A DNA stretch of 64,000 nt from Alopecurus myosuroides (GCA_028641055.1 CM054063.1:51399827-51463826), one strand, 5' to 3'; shown: positions 43,427 to 55,492, counted from the first letter of the stretch. Translations and numbers: made by a program. Notes: generated by a model from the letters alone, not told the origin.

Positions 43427-46043
43427 CTATGGAATCGCGGAAGTACTGCCACTCGCAACAGGTTGCCCCTTGCGACTGGCGCTAGCAATCAAGGCGGCCA
43501 ACTTCCGAGCCAGGGCTTCAGCTACCTCGCCAAAAGGACGAAGCGCTACCTTTCTGCCCGTGGAAGGATTGACGGGAAGACTCGAGTAGGCTTCATCCAA
43601 GCCTTCAACTCCATGCGCCAGCGCGAACTGAATAGCTTCGCCCCGCACTCTGACTGGGCAACTGAGTAGGCCCGAAGGATGTCGTCCTCGAGAAAAACCT
43701 TCAGAAGACCGCCCAGAGTAGGCGGAACTGCCACGTTCACCAGAAGGCGCTCATGGAAGCTCCTCAGTACTTGGGTGGCATCGCCGATGAGGGAACCGAT
43801 CCCATCCGCATGCCTCCGGAGCTGGGCGAGGGAATCCATCACCGCATCCACTCGAGTGACCCCAGGCAGCTCTAGCGCGACGCCAAGGATATCTACAAAA
43901 AACAGTATCAGTTTTAAAGGCGGTCCAAGTTAACCATAGAATGACAAAGGCAAGTAATACTTACTCGCGAAGTTTTGAGCTAAAGGACGAAGGAAGTCGA
44001 CAAGATCGTTGTCCTGTTTGGCGCCGGCTTCCTCCAATTTCTTCAAGGCATCCTCAGCACCCGTGAACTTCCCCTCGTAGTCAGCCGACTGCTTGCGAAG
44101 GGACTCAAGTTCCTTTCGAGCAGTCTCAAATTCAACCTCGAGGTTGTTTGCCCGAGTGATAGCGTCGGCCTTCTCAGCCTTCAGAACTTCGGCTTGAGCT
44201 GCACAAACAATGGATCTCAGAGACGAAGGAATTCGCACGACTGGAAAAGATAAAGAGAAAGCAGATCAAGTTACCTCGGAGGAGTTGACCTTCCGAGTCG
44301 AGTCGGTCGCGATCTGCCCAAAGGGTCACACACTCCATCTCAGCCGAAATCACGCGGCGGCCAACATCCACTAGGGAATCAAGGAGAGCCTGCAAGACAA
44401 GGAAGAAAAAAATAGAAAAAGATAGAAAAGTTTGAGCCTATTCATGACTGCACACACTCGTGAATAGCCTCGGGGGCTACTCCCATCGGGAGCACTGCCG
44501 TGCACCCAATAAATTGAAGAGAAGAAAAAGGCTTAAGTTCTTGAGCCTGTAGCCAATCGCACACGATTAACTACAGCCTCGGGGGCTACTCCCATCGGGA
44601 GCACTGTCGTGCACCCGATAAAATGAACGAAGTACAGAATGCAAAGGAAGATAAGAAGGTTTACCTGGCCTTGAGCGAGGCAGAGAGGATCAACTGAGCT
44701 GCCCGAAACTTCTTTCGAGGTCGAACCCATAACCGCAAAACTAGGGAGCTGATAGTCCATGGCCGCAGATGTGGGGATTGGACTCGGTGAGTTCTGGACG
44801 GTGCCTGCTGTTGGAGTCCCACCCGCAGCAACGACTTCTTTCCTTTTTTCGAGAGGAAGTGAAGAAGCAAACCGGCCAGGGCTGATGGATTGGAGGCTGT
44901 CATGAAGGAAAACGACAAGTGTCAGAAGAAACAAAAGAGAAACGTTCGACTAGAACAAAGAGGCGAAAACTTACTCGTCATCATCCTCATCGTCCAGCAT
45001 ATCCGCGTTCCAAGCGGTTTGGATTGTCGGATGGGGAGCAAGAGGAGCGCGCACACTCAGCGGGGTCGCGTGGAGAGGCTCCTTATCATACGCTCCGCCA
45101 AGGGAGTTGTCCTTAGAAGTAGCCTCGTCCCCCTCCGTACGGCAGCGTTTGCGGTGCTGGAGGTCACTACCCGATTCTTCCACGTCATCCGAGGAGTCAT
45201 GCTCAGAACTCGATTCGGCTTCAGCGACGCTGGTGTCAGCAGGGACATCCAGGTTGCTCGCCAACAAGTCCGAGACTTCTTCACCGGAAACTGGCGGGTA
45301 GGAGGTGTCCACCGCTAAACTCTACAACAAGAAAAAGAAGAAGAAATTCAATCGACAAACCTTGAAGCTAGAAAAGGAACTGAGACAAGAAAAAATTTAA
45401 ACTTACTTCGGGTGGAGGAGGTTTTGAAGCCTCAAAAGCTGCGACAGAGCAGTCAGGGAAGGTCTCGCCCACTTTCAAGCTGGTGATAGCCGCGATTTTC
45501 TTCTCGAATTCAACATTCGAAAGTTCTTCGCGGCTCACGCGGCTGGGGTCTTCAACACCCTGGTACTCCCACATTGTGGAGGGCCTCTCCTGCAGGGGCT
45601 GGATCCTGCGCTTGAGGAAGACGCTCGCCAGGTGCAAGCCGTTCAACACAACTCCGGCGGTTTGGTCACAAAGGGCAACCACCTTGGCGAGTAGCGGGGC
45701 GACCACTCGACTTTCTTCAGCTGAAAGCTTGTGCGCCCAGGACTTCCACCTCTTCAAGACAGTGAACGGGTGGAACTCATGGACTCCACCCGCGCTGTTG
45801 TCGACGACGTAAAACCACTTCTTCCTCCATCCTTGCGCGGAGTCGATGAAGTGCATCGCGAAGTAGCAGTTGTCCGATTTGGTCTGGATTCCAAAGCCAC
45901 CGGTGCGCAGCGGCTCTCCAAACTCAGTCTCTACCCGCGATTTCTCGCGGAAGAAACACACCTTGAAGAGGGCCTTCAAAAGGCCCCAGTGAGGGCGGAT
46001 GCCCAAGAAGCACTCGCAAAAAACGATGAAGCACGAGATGTGC
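43427..46043 (-). pseudogene. Antisense gene of G, proximal module: exons 6 to 2 and the 3' part of exon 1
   Basis: Minus-strand pieces are 46043-45417 (rest of exon 1), 45321-44975, 44896-44665, 44389-44275, 44198-43965 and 43892-43427. Introns are GT-AG, and exons 4 and 5 have the same lengths as in H (115 and 234). The exon 1 donor here is GTAAGT. A frameshift near 43635 breaks exon 6. Element I split exon 1; its 5' part is at 55960-56297. Intron 3 carries two hairpin + CGGGGGCTAC modules (44438-44481 and 44547-44589). Confidence 0.8.
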
Positions 46044-46506
46044 TGATGGGGGGATAGTAACCCGGTAGGCCAACTCCAAGGTGTAACCCGGCCCAAAGGA
46101 CGCCGCGCGGGATCCGGCTAAGGATAAAGAAGCTTCTGGAAGGCCCAAGGTTTGTAGGCCTCGTAACCCGGATTGTGGGTTACGGTAAGGAAAGCTAGGG
46201 TTTGTAAGCAGAGTTCGGATAGGACTCAAGCTGCGCCTTGGAGGGCAAGCCAGGGGGGGTACGGGCACTTTATAAACCGGCCCCTAGGCTTAGCTTGACA
46301 GAGATTCACGACACAATCATATCACCTGTTATTGAGTATCCAGTATAAATCAAGAGCCATATTCGAGACTCGGCGAGTTGAGTGCCGATTCCTAGATCGC
46401 TTATCACCATGTTCTCTTTCGAGCTAAACCCTCTCCCAAACGCCTGTGTCGACTTGCCCCAAGATCAGTTACCCCAGGTAACATCTGCCGTGATTATCCC
46501 ACGACA
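46044..46506 (+). repeat. 5' LTR of element I (463 bp)
   Basis: TGATGGGGGG...CACGACA. TATAAA at 46271-46276. The ATG at 46409 in U5 opens the gag frame. Confidence 0.92.
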
Positions 46507-49500
46507 GTTGGCGCCCACCGTGGGGCCTGCGTCCAAAGGTGTTTACATCACGGGAGAAGCTCGGAAAAGCATGAGGAACCTCGTCGTCGGGGAGATCTAC
46601 GACGACCACAAAGGAGAGAAGATGGTGGACGACTCCGGATGGGGGCCAGAATCGGATCGCCTCGAATACGGATCTGTCGTTACAATCGGCCGGATCAGCG
46701 TCTTCATCGGTATGGTATGTTCCTCTGGCTCGGCTCCTGACTATGTTGGATCTGATTCTGTGTCAGGGGAGGATGCTTGCGCCCAGTCAGGAAGAGAAGA
46801 ATCAGTTGGAGCAACAGACCAGGTAGAAGAATCCATCGCGCAGTGGGAACGGCCGGAGGAGCCGGCATGGGCCCCGCATGACCCGGACAATGGAAAAGAT
46901 GATACTGAATCTATCAGGGACCTGCTGGAAGACCGTTACGGAGAAGACGACAACGGAGAAGAACAACATGAACTCACAACGGGCGTAATACGCCGAGCGG
47001 CGGTCTACACGGCTCCAGCAGCCAACCTTAATCAAGAAAACATGACCACGGCTCCGGTCGGGGCGGCTCAGGCATTGGCGCAGCGACAGGACGCGGCTAA
47101 CGGAAACCCGATCCCGGCCCGGGTCGACGGAGAGTCGGCATCAGTGACTAGCCGCGCGGCGGATGAGGAGTTGCACGCGAATACATTCGGATTCCTGGGA
47201 AACCGGACACCGGGGGCGGGTCCGTCAAACCCGCGCCACCCGGCCTTGTTCGACAATAATCTGATCCTAGACCCCACGGTCCTCGCTACGGTCATCACTC
47301 CAGAAAACGCAGCCGAACGTGTCAGGGACCTGGATGTGGCTCGCCGCGCGTTGGAACAGCAAAGAAGGCAAGTGGAAGCAGAGAAACAAGGGATGGCTAC
47401 GCGTCGACGCGAGCTGGATGCATTGGAAACCCGGCTCCGAGAGGAAACATCTAGGGTACACCAGAGAACTCAAACTAGACTACCGGCCACGGGTGGGGTC
47501 CTTAACCCGGCGGCTTTGTTTATTACGCCTCAGGACCAACCGATCCCAGCTGTAAACCAAGGAACTGCGCCTCAGCCGGCGACAGCGGAAGCCCGCGCGG
47601 CAAACGTGCAGGCCGGGTTACCCCCACCACGAACCGGAGTCACAACCGGCATCGAGTTGCCACCGCATCCGCCGTCATGGTTTCGCACACCAGCAGGCCA
47701 CTACAACAATCCTATGGACAACGTGTATGCAGCAACGCTTGCATTGAACCAAATCCCGGTAGGAGAATCGCCCCATGCAGAAAGGACCCGGCAAGCGATC
47801 GATCTACTGCACACTGCGGTGGCGCAGCAGGCCAATTACCCGGACCACAGAAGCGGGATGCATGGGACGCCATACGCCAGTCAACAACAAGGGAATATTC
47901 AAGCAAACTCGGCGCGGCGGAGGGAAGAGCAGCAGCAAATGCCGCCTCCTCCCCGTGTTCCAGCAGCATCGGTGGCGCAGGCCGTTGTGGATAGCTCCAG
48001 GGCTCGGAGAGCTGGGGCCGGGTCTGCTGCACATGGGTTGCCCGCAGCACCGCGCCCCGCTACGCCCCCGGCTGGATCGCACACTCCCCGAGTAAGGCCA
48101 GTCTCAACCGTCCTCGCAGGGCCCAAGTGTCTCTCGGATGACATCAGAGCTGAACCTTACCCGGAAAAATTCAAAGAGCCGGGAAAAGTAGTGAACTATG
48201 AACCGACCATGGATCCGGAAACCTGGTTGAAACGTTATGAGATGGCAATGTCAATCCGCAACGCGTCCGAGAATCTTCAAGCCAAGTTCATGTACTTGAT
48301 GATGTCAGAAGGGGCAGCAAAGTTATGGTTCACCAACCTGCCAGAAAAATCGATCAAGTCCTGGGAAGAACTGAAGACCGCGTTCGTCAAGCACTTTCAT
48401 GGAACGTGCAGGAAGCTATTCACTATTGATGATTTAGAGCGATGCGTTCAGAAGAAGGGAGAATCAGCACGCAGTTGGGTACGCCGGGTTATGGAGATAC
48501 TTCACTCATCCACAGAAATTCAGCCCAAAGATGCGCTACAAGCTATGGCAAAAACATGCAAATATATCCCTTTAGTGCAAAAGTTAACTCGCATGAAGTC
48601 CAGTAGGAATGCATCGGAGGTTACAATGGGAGAATTAATGGATGCGTGCAACAAACACGCTGCAACAGACACTACAGAGGAAGAAATTGATGACAAGAAA
48701 GCGAAGGTGAACACCAGTAATAGTGGAAGAACCGGCAATGGATCAGCACCGAGCAATAACGGAAATAGTCAGAACAAGCGCCCATTTGAAGGAGGTTCCG
48801 AGTTTGTAGCTAATACTGAAGCCCGGTCTTCGAGACCCAGGTCTGAAGGGAATTTTAATACCGAAAATCATAATGGAGGACATTATCAGGGACCTCCGAG
48901 GCCGGGCAACAGTTGGGATATATTCAGGATGGCGTGCCCGAAGCACAGCAGAAACGGCAAGCCGACTAATCACTCTTTGGAGCAATGCGCCGACTTACAG
49001 AGATGGAAGAACGAGGAAGTAAACAGAGCCATGCGAGGAGCGGGTCGGGGAGGAGGCCCGGGTCCAGGTGGAAATTTGGGCAACGGTCCACCCCCAGCCG
49101 GTAACCCGGCAGCAGGAAATCCGGGCAATAATCAAGGGGGAGCGGGAGGTTTTCAGGCTAACCCCAAGCAGTTGGGTCAATATCATGTGCACACTACTGG
49201 AGGCTCTAACAAGGATAAAAAGATACTGAAACAAGCGGTCAATTCAGTCTCTTCCGCTGTTCCGAGGTATTTGAGGTGGTCAGAACAGGAGGTAACTTGG
49301 AGCAGAAGGGATCATCCGGACAGAGTTGATCACCCGGGAGTTTTAGCCTTGGTAGTGGCACCACAGGTCAATGGGTATGAGCTGAAAAAAGTCTTGATGG
49401 ATGGAGGAAGTAGCATCAATATCCTGTACTGGGAAACTTTTCTGCGCATGGGCCTCAAAGAATCTCAATTGCAAAAGAGTACAACAGTTTTTCACGGGAT

Positions 49501-50110
49501 AGTGCCGGGTCATTCAGCGTGCCCTGAAGGAAAAATGGCGTTGGAGGTAGCTTTTGGGGAATCAAAGGACAATTATCGGGTAGAGTGGCTTACCTTTGAG
49601 GTGGTTAAATTGCGCAGTCCCTACCACGCATTGTTTGGAAGGCCGGCTTATGCCAAGTTCATGGCAAGACCGTGTTATGTGTATTTACAGCTGAAAATCC
49701 CGGGTCCTAAGAAGACCATTACCATACACGGAAATTGAGATATAGCAGCTGAATGCGATGAAGGAGATGCAGCAATGGCTGAGCAAGCCTGTAGGAAAGA
49801 GGAGCTCAAGCATTACCGATCGCAGGCAAACCTGGAGGAAAGGGCAACGTCAAAAAGGCCGACCTCTGAAGGGGATAAAGCAAAAACTAGGACAGAACAA
49901 GATCCCAAGATGGTGGCCTTCGTCAGGAGCGGTCCTTCCAAGTTCCCTGGCGTAGAAGAGGAAAGCACACCGCTATCTACAACTAGCCGCGCTACAAGAA
50001 CGACATACCCGGATTGGCTAGCAAACCCGGTACTCATTATGAAAGGGACTAAAAAATGGAGAATGTGCATCGGCCGTGCCAGCCTGGGGCCGATTCTCGA
50101 GAAGAACTAA
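46409..50110 (+). pseudogene. Gag-protease of element I with one stop and truncated pol
   Basis: A single frame of 1234 codons from the LTR ATG to TAA at 50108-50110, interrupted only by TGA 49736-49738 (most simply CGA to TGA). In order: a leader through the primer-binding site, an acidic and alanine-rich N-terminal half with a coiled coil (about 47320-47480), and the retrotransposon gag core (about 48150-48620; WLKRYEMAMSIRNAS, KLWFTNLP). Then comes a CX2HX10HX4C zinc finger (48935-48988) and a glycine-rich linker. Protease has a DGGSS active site, its Asp codon at 49400-49402. The frame then reaches the very start of RT (WLANPVL, KKWRMCI) and jumps at about 50078 to unrelated sequence. RT, RNase H and integrase are deleted. 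Confidence 0.87.
46509..46525 (+). other. Primer-binding site of element I
   Basis: TGGCGCCCACCGTGGGG, identical to element C, although the LTRs of C and I are not alike. It is read in frame as part of RQLAPTVG. Confidence 0.85.
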
Positions 50111-51128
50111 AGCAGTGTAACGGACAGCAGGTTTCATACGCGCTCTTTTCCTACCCAGGGTACCTAAGGGGACTGGGAGGTTTTTAATGAGGCGGCCTGC
50201 TGGCACAAACTTTTTCGTATCAATAAAAGAGATGGTTTGCAAGTCTTATCATGGTCTTTGCTTCGAGTACAAGTAAGTGATATTTGTTATTATCAATGCA
50301 TCAGTATCATCAAAATACGTTGCACGTACATGAGTTTTTGGGAATTGAACTGCTTAAGTAGTAGTCACAAACCCAGAGACCTGGCCTTGATGCCTATGAG
50401 TTATGAGGGCCGATTACTTGCAAGACGAGTACGGCTGCAATCTTATAACCGGACGAAGGAGCCAAATTTCTTGGTTATTCTTACTTAAGCTCGATGTGAA
50501 TCGCACCAAAGTGGCATGATCTGTTCGCTTACGATTACAATCAAACCATGCAGCCCAATGGGACTTGCTTGATTCTGTTTTTCGTATAGATGTAACAACA
50601 TGGTATCCACGCGAAAGCCGGCTTACAGTACAAGATAATCAAAAGGGTCATCTAAACCACAAGTCTATGCAGAGTACAAGGCTAAATAGCCGGAAACTCA
50701 ACAAGTATCAAGCATGACTTCAGTATTTACGTAAATGGCTATTGGTTTACGGCTTAGTAAAGAGCAGTTTGTCATCTGAGAAAGGCCACACCCCCCTGGC
50801 TCGTACTTTGGGTCATGGGGACTGGGGACTTCGAAACAGAAGCAAGCCGTTTATCTATTAAAGCTCGAAAAACCTTGGCTTCCGAGTCTTGGGGACTTAG
50901 AGAAAAGTCCAGTTATCAAAGCCCACGATACTCGGTTAACCGAGCCTCGAAAAGGGAATCAAAAGCAATCGGGTATCGAGAATAAGCTTAAAAACAAGGG
51001 TCGAGATTACCAAAAGCCGGGAAAGGCACAAAGTTATCACGAGTTAAAAGTACAAAGTGACGGTACCAGTACCAATGGCGCAACAAGCGCATCATCAAAA
51101 TCACAACAGTTTTTTACAAAACATCATC
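50111..51128 (+). other. Non-coding spacer of element I
   Basis: AATAAA at 50222-50227 could end the sense transcript. Several GGGGACT motifs (near 50818, 50829, 50893) resemble the element's own polypurine tract GGGGACTAC. Nothing else recognised. Confidence 0.45.
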
Positions 51129-54100
51129 CTACTCGGCATCCTGGGAATGGTCTTCCGGGTCTTGGTCTTGGGCCTGCTCCTTAGCCTTTCCAGCAGCATT
51201 ACCCGGACTTTCCACATCAGGACGGACAGGCGGAGGAACAGCCGGCGTAGAGGTAGACGGCCTTAAGCTTGACTCGGCCTCTCTCTTAGCAGCTTCTTCT
51301 TTCCTCCTGGCCAGGTCAGTCGCCCATTTTTCCAGCATGTCGAAGGGAGGGGGTGCCTCTACCAAAATAGTTTTGCCTTCAGCGTCGTACGAGCTCATGA
51401 TTGTGTCCAGTTCCATCTTATCGGCCAAGGCAGTAGCCGAGTGACGTACGGCGGATTGTATAACTTTGAAATCCTTGGGCGTAAACTTGGAGCCGTCAGC
51501 CTTGAATTCCGGAAACCCGGATATTACCTTTGCCGGGTCAAGCTTAGGAAAATAAGCTTTCGCCAGCGTAAAGGCCCGGGTCATACCGACTCGGCAAGAC
51601 GAGCGCTTCCATATTTCAACCCATCCAGGCACCGTCGAAAACGCTTGCATGAGGTTTTCTTTGCCTGGGTATACCTTGGAGGGCCACTTCACGGCATCCA
51701 ATAAAAGCTTTGTGCCGGCAAAAAATGTTCGGAGCACAGTCTTTAGCGTTTTAGTCATAGCAACGGCATCGTCCTCTGGAGCAGCAAGGTTGGCACCTGC
51801 AAATTGAAATAAAAGAAAGCATATCAGTAATCTTGATTATTATAACGATAAGATAGAGGCATGTAAGTTAATCGCGAACAAAAACTTACTTAGCAAGATG
51901 CGATAAGTGTCCGCAACCTGGTTCGACAAGTTTTTCAGTGTAGATTGGGCAGCATCGTACTTCTTCTTGTATCTGGAGACGTCTTTTTTCAAAGTCTTCA
52001 CCTCCGCCTCAAGGGTTTCTCTGCGCTTTACTTCAGCAAGCAGGAGCTGCTCGGTCTTGAGTAATACCTCGTCGGACCGAGTAATTTCCGCCTGCAAGGA
52101 ACGAGTGAAACTGTAAGTCGGATATCATGACAAGCCGAATATTGTATGAAGTACCGAGCACAACAACAGCAAGTTATGATCAGAACTTGGGGACTGGGTG
52201 TGTAGTAAGAAATATCAAATGATGTTACCTGATGTGCTGCGGCCATACGCTCCAGGACATTTCCCTCTGAAGCTTTCATGGATAGGAGAGCACTCATCAG
52301 CTGGTTAAAATCATTGTTATCCGAGTTAGAAGACTCGGGGGCATGGAAATTTGGAGAAGAAGTTTTCTTCGTAACAGGAGACGGCACCCGGGTCATCCGA
52401 ATGTCGGAGTTTGGCCCTCCTCCCGCGCCCGCAGCTGCGCCTTTTTCCTTCTCGCTTGCGTGCGAGGCTATTGGATACCCGGCTTCTTGCCTAGCCGGGT
52501 TCGTTGGTGACGCTTGCTCATCACCAGCTGTGGTGAATGCATCGTCAGTCGGCTTATTCTTACCCCGGTCCTCAACTTCCATGTCTTCCTGGTCGCTAAC
52601 AACGACCGTGGCTCTATAGAAAGTGCAAAAGTGCGGTTAGCACATAAGTAATGAAAAGGGCAATAAAAGTTCGGCATAGCATCAGGAAAAGAACTTTACC
52701 CGGGGTTCACCGCGAAGTCCGAGGGAAAGCCGCTGCTGGACCCGGAAGATACTGAAAAATACCAAGCAAGGTGTGAGATTACTTTGTGAGGGAATGTTTG
52801 GGAAAGGTTTTTGTGTATGGTGAATACCGGTATGTCTAGCTGGAGGCGATGAAGTGCCCGGGTTAAGGGTTTCGTTACCCGGATGGTTCCGAGTCACTCT
52901 ACGCTTGGACGCAGGTGGCTCCTTCAGTTATGGCCAAAGGGGTGATGACAGGGTTAGCTCATGAGTGATATCACGGGAACGCAAGTTAAACACAAGGAAA
53001 TGAAATGAAACCTGGAAAACGATTCCTTGGGGTTTTCTTTTGGATCCAGCTTTAATTGCTGGCTCCGGTTCATCTTCATCACTGGCAGACTCCACCTTGC
53101 CGTCTGTTTCTTCCTCCTCGTCTTGGTCTTCTTGTTCTGAAAGTAATCAAGATTATAGTATGGAAATGAGAAATAGGGCATGACGTATTCAAGGGGGCTA
53201 ATCATGTACCATCGTCCGAGTTAACGGCATCCCCTTCCTTTTCCGGGTTTCCGGAGTTACGAGGAGTATCCGCCTTCCAGAAGTCATTGTCGGCCTGAGG
53301 TGGAGACACCAGAGCAAGGATTAGCGGTTGTATCAAGAGGAACGAATAAAATTGAACTTGTTAGAATTAGGTCCTTACCGCGGGGGCCGGATTCTCGAGG
53401 GTGAAAGGTTCTAATCCGGCTATGTTCCGGATCACCTCGAGCTTTTCCGTCAGAAAGCCCTTGATTGTTTTGTTGGCATCGTTAGGAGCGAAATTGCTGG
53501 TGGAGTATCGGATCGGGTCCGTGGTTTGCCCCGAGTATTCGCACATCAGTTTTGTGCGAATGGAGTTGGGTTGGATGCGGAAATCGACCCAAGTCTTCAC
53601 CAGGTTAAGCCCGATGAGGCCTTGGGTAGAAAGGATGGATATTTTGGCCAATAGTGGCAGAATTTCTTCCCTTTCCGGGTCGGGGGCAAACCCATTGAAG
53701 GCTTCGGAAATATCAAGTTGACCCTCCGAGTAACCCGGCAACTTCTTTTCGCCGGGTGGGGAGGTGTCCTGGCAGTAAAAGTATGAGAGCTGCCAGTGCT
53801 TTACGTGGGAGTTGAGGGTGAGAGGAGGCATTAAGGAGTTCTTGCGGCGTTGGATGGAAACCCCGCCGCAAGTAAGAAGTGCACCGTCGCCGCTTTCGCG
53901 GCACGGTTTGCACTGGAAGAGTTCGACGAAGAGAGCCAGACTTGGCGGAGTGCACAAGTAAGACTCGGAAAGAACGATAAAATGAGTGATGTTTAAAACG
54001 GAGTTGGGTCCTATGTCGAAAATGCGAAGGCCATAATGGCTTAAAACGTCGCGAAAGAAAGGATGACCCGGAGGCCGGAAGCCCCGGGTCACATGTTCAA

Positions 54101-54317
54101 CAAAGCATATTACCTCGTTTTCTGCCGGAGTAGGCCGAGTTTCGTTACCCGGCACCCTCCAGTGGATAATTTCTTGAGGGGGGAGAACCCCTAGCTCGAC
54201 CAATTCTTCTAATTTGGCCTTGGTGACTGAAGATCGCGCCCAGTTGGCGGATATGGAGTTCGTGGTCTTGGCTTTGACTGGCTGCTTTACCTGCTTCTTG
54301 GGTGCCATGGGGTTAAC
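51129..54317 (-). CDS. Antisense gene of element I, eight coding exons, fully open (846 aa)
   Basis: Minus-strand coding exons are 54308-53379 (from the ATG), 53294-53210, 53136-53012, 52921-52828, 52751-52700, 52613-52229, 52091-51890 and 51796-51129. Every intron is GT-AG, 73-137 nt. The lengths sum to 2541 (847 codons with stop), all phases agree, and there is no internal stop. Exon 1 starts MAPKKQVKQPVKAK, a lysine-rich possible nuclear signal. It then carries the conserved block HVTRGFRPPGHPFF, VLSHYGLRIFDIGPNSVL, shared with C, G and H. Exons 2-4 are acidic then basic (KAGSKRKPQ), exon 7 is coiled coil, and the C-terminus is Pro/Ser-rich. The gene lies opposite to gag, has its own TATA box and a 5' UTR intron. 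Function unknown; expression not shown. Confidence 0.85.
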
Positions 54318-55070
54318 CTGTAAAACATCAGGTAGAAAAACATGAGAAACGAGACTCGGAAACTGTTAGTTAGCCGAATATTGATAAGAGGTATTGAGGC
54401 AACTTGGAAGTTAAATGTTATCCGGGTATTGTGTTGCGGAGCACGGTACAAATTGTCCGGGTATCGTGCGTTCTTATAAAAATTATGGAGGTTAATGTAT
54501 GGATAAGTGTTTAGGAGAAATAGATGGTTGTCCGTGCATCTATCGCGAGTAAATGAACTGGAAAGGGAGGATTTTCCGGGTGACAGAAGCAAGGGCGGAA
54601 ATTTTAGGTGGCTCAAGCCCAGATTGGGAATTCCATTTCTAGATTTATGGCGAAATTAATGATTACTGGTAGTAGAGGAGTAAACTGAAGTCTATATCTT
54701 ATCTATTGGATGGGTTAGGATGAATGCTAGCAACCTAATTCGGTGCGCCCCGAGAAATCGCCGGCGGGTCGATTTAGATCCAATTTGAGGCAAAATCAAG
54801 AAATTGCAAGGGCAGATTAATGAGTGCCGGAGACTTACCGGAGGAGGTTGAAATGAAGCCTTGCGGAGGCAAATAGCGCAGGCCTGGTGCCCTTTCGCGA
54901 CTCTTGGCGGGCAGGTCGAGTGTCTGGCGGCGGATCTCGGCGGCGGGGCTGAGCGCGCTGTGGTGGAGCGCAGCCGGCGACAAATGGGCTCCGGTGACGC
55001 GCGCGAAGTTCCCGTAATGGTGCTCTGCGGGTTTGGGCACGGAGGAAGAGGAATGAGGAGAAGTAAGACG
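54318..55070 (-). promoter_or_regulatory. 5' leader of the antisense gene in I, with a UTR intron
   Basis: A GTAAGT donor at 54838-54833 (exon end 54839) and a TTTTACAG acceptor ending at 54318 define a 521-nt intron in the leader. Coding exon 1 follows with the ATG 9 nt downstream. The upstream leader exon would start near 55070. Confidence 0.6.
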
Positions 55071-55097
55071 TTGGGGTTAGGGTTACCCCTAAGGACC

Positions 55098-55105
55098 TAT
55101 TTATA
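55098..55105 (-). promoter_or_regulatory. TATA box of the antisense gene in I
   Basis: The minus strand reads TATAAATA, followed 30-40 nt later by a CT-rich leader (CTTCTCCTCATTCCTCTTCC). It lies about 390 bp inside the 3' LTR border, so it is an internal promoter. Confidence 0.7.
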
Positions 55106-55483
55106 ATGGTTCGGGTAGAAAAACTAAGTCCAACGGGCGGGACCCGGAAATTGCGGGGTAACGGCTACCTATTCAAAGTTTACGGGAGGTGCATCGAGTG
55201 TTGAGCAAGAGATCCTGGCAAAAAAGAGAAAGGGATACTCTCCGTGGTATCGGGATTAATTATTGAGAAAGGTGTAGAGTCGTGGAGTTTTTATTAAGAC
55301 TTAGACCTGGAAAATTAGGAGAAGTATTCGGAGGAGAGCCGGGTTATTGCATGGTCACCATGGAGTTGGACCCAGCCATTTATCAAAGCATTGTAACCCG
55401 GCCTCCATACGCTTGAGCGTTTGATATTTTTGCAGGGAATAGCCAGCGCTTCCAGGAAGAATCCAGGAAGCCCAAGCTATCCT

Positions 55484-55492
55484 GGGGACTAC
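55484..55492 (+). other. Polypurine tract of element I
   Basis: GGGGACTAC directly before TGATGG of the 3' LTR, analogous to GGGGGCTAC in C and H. Confidence 0.8.

Noticed and set aside
54774..55040. 88-codon minus-strand frame upstream of the antisense gene in I
   Set aside because: It has no ATG start and spans the UTR donor at 54838; better explained as leader sequence.
55070..55085. Telomere-like GGGGTTAGGGTTA
   Set aside because: Only about two units, within the leader of the antisense gene of I; no array.
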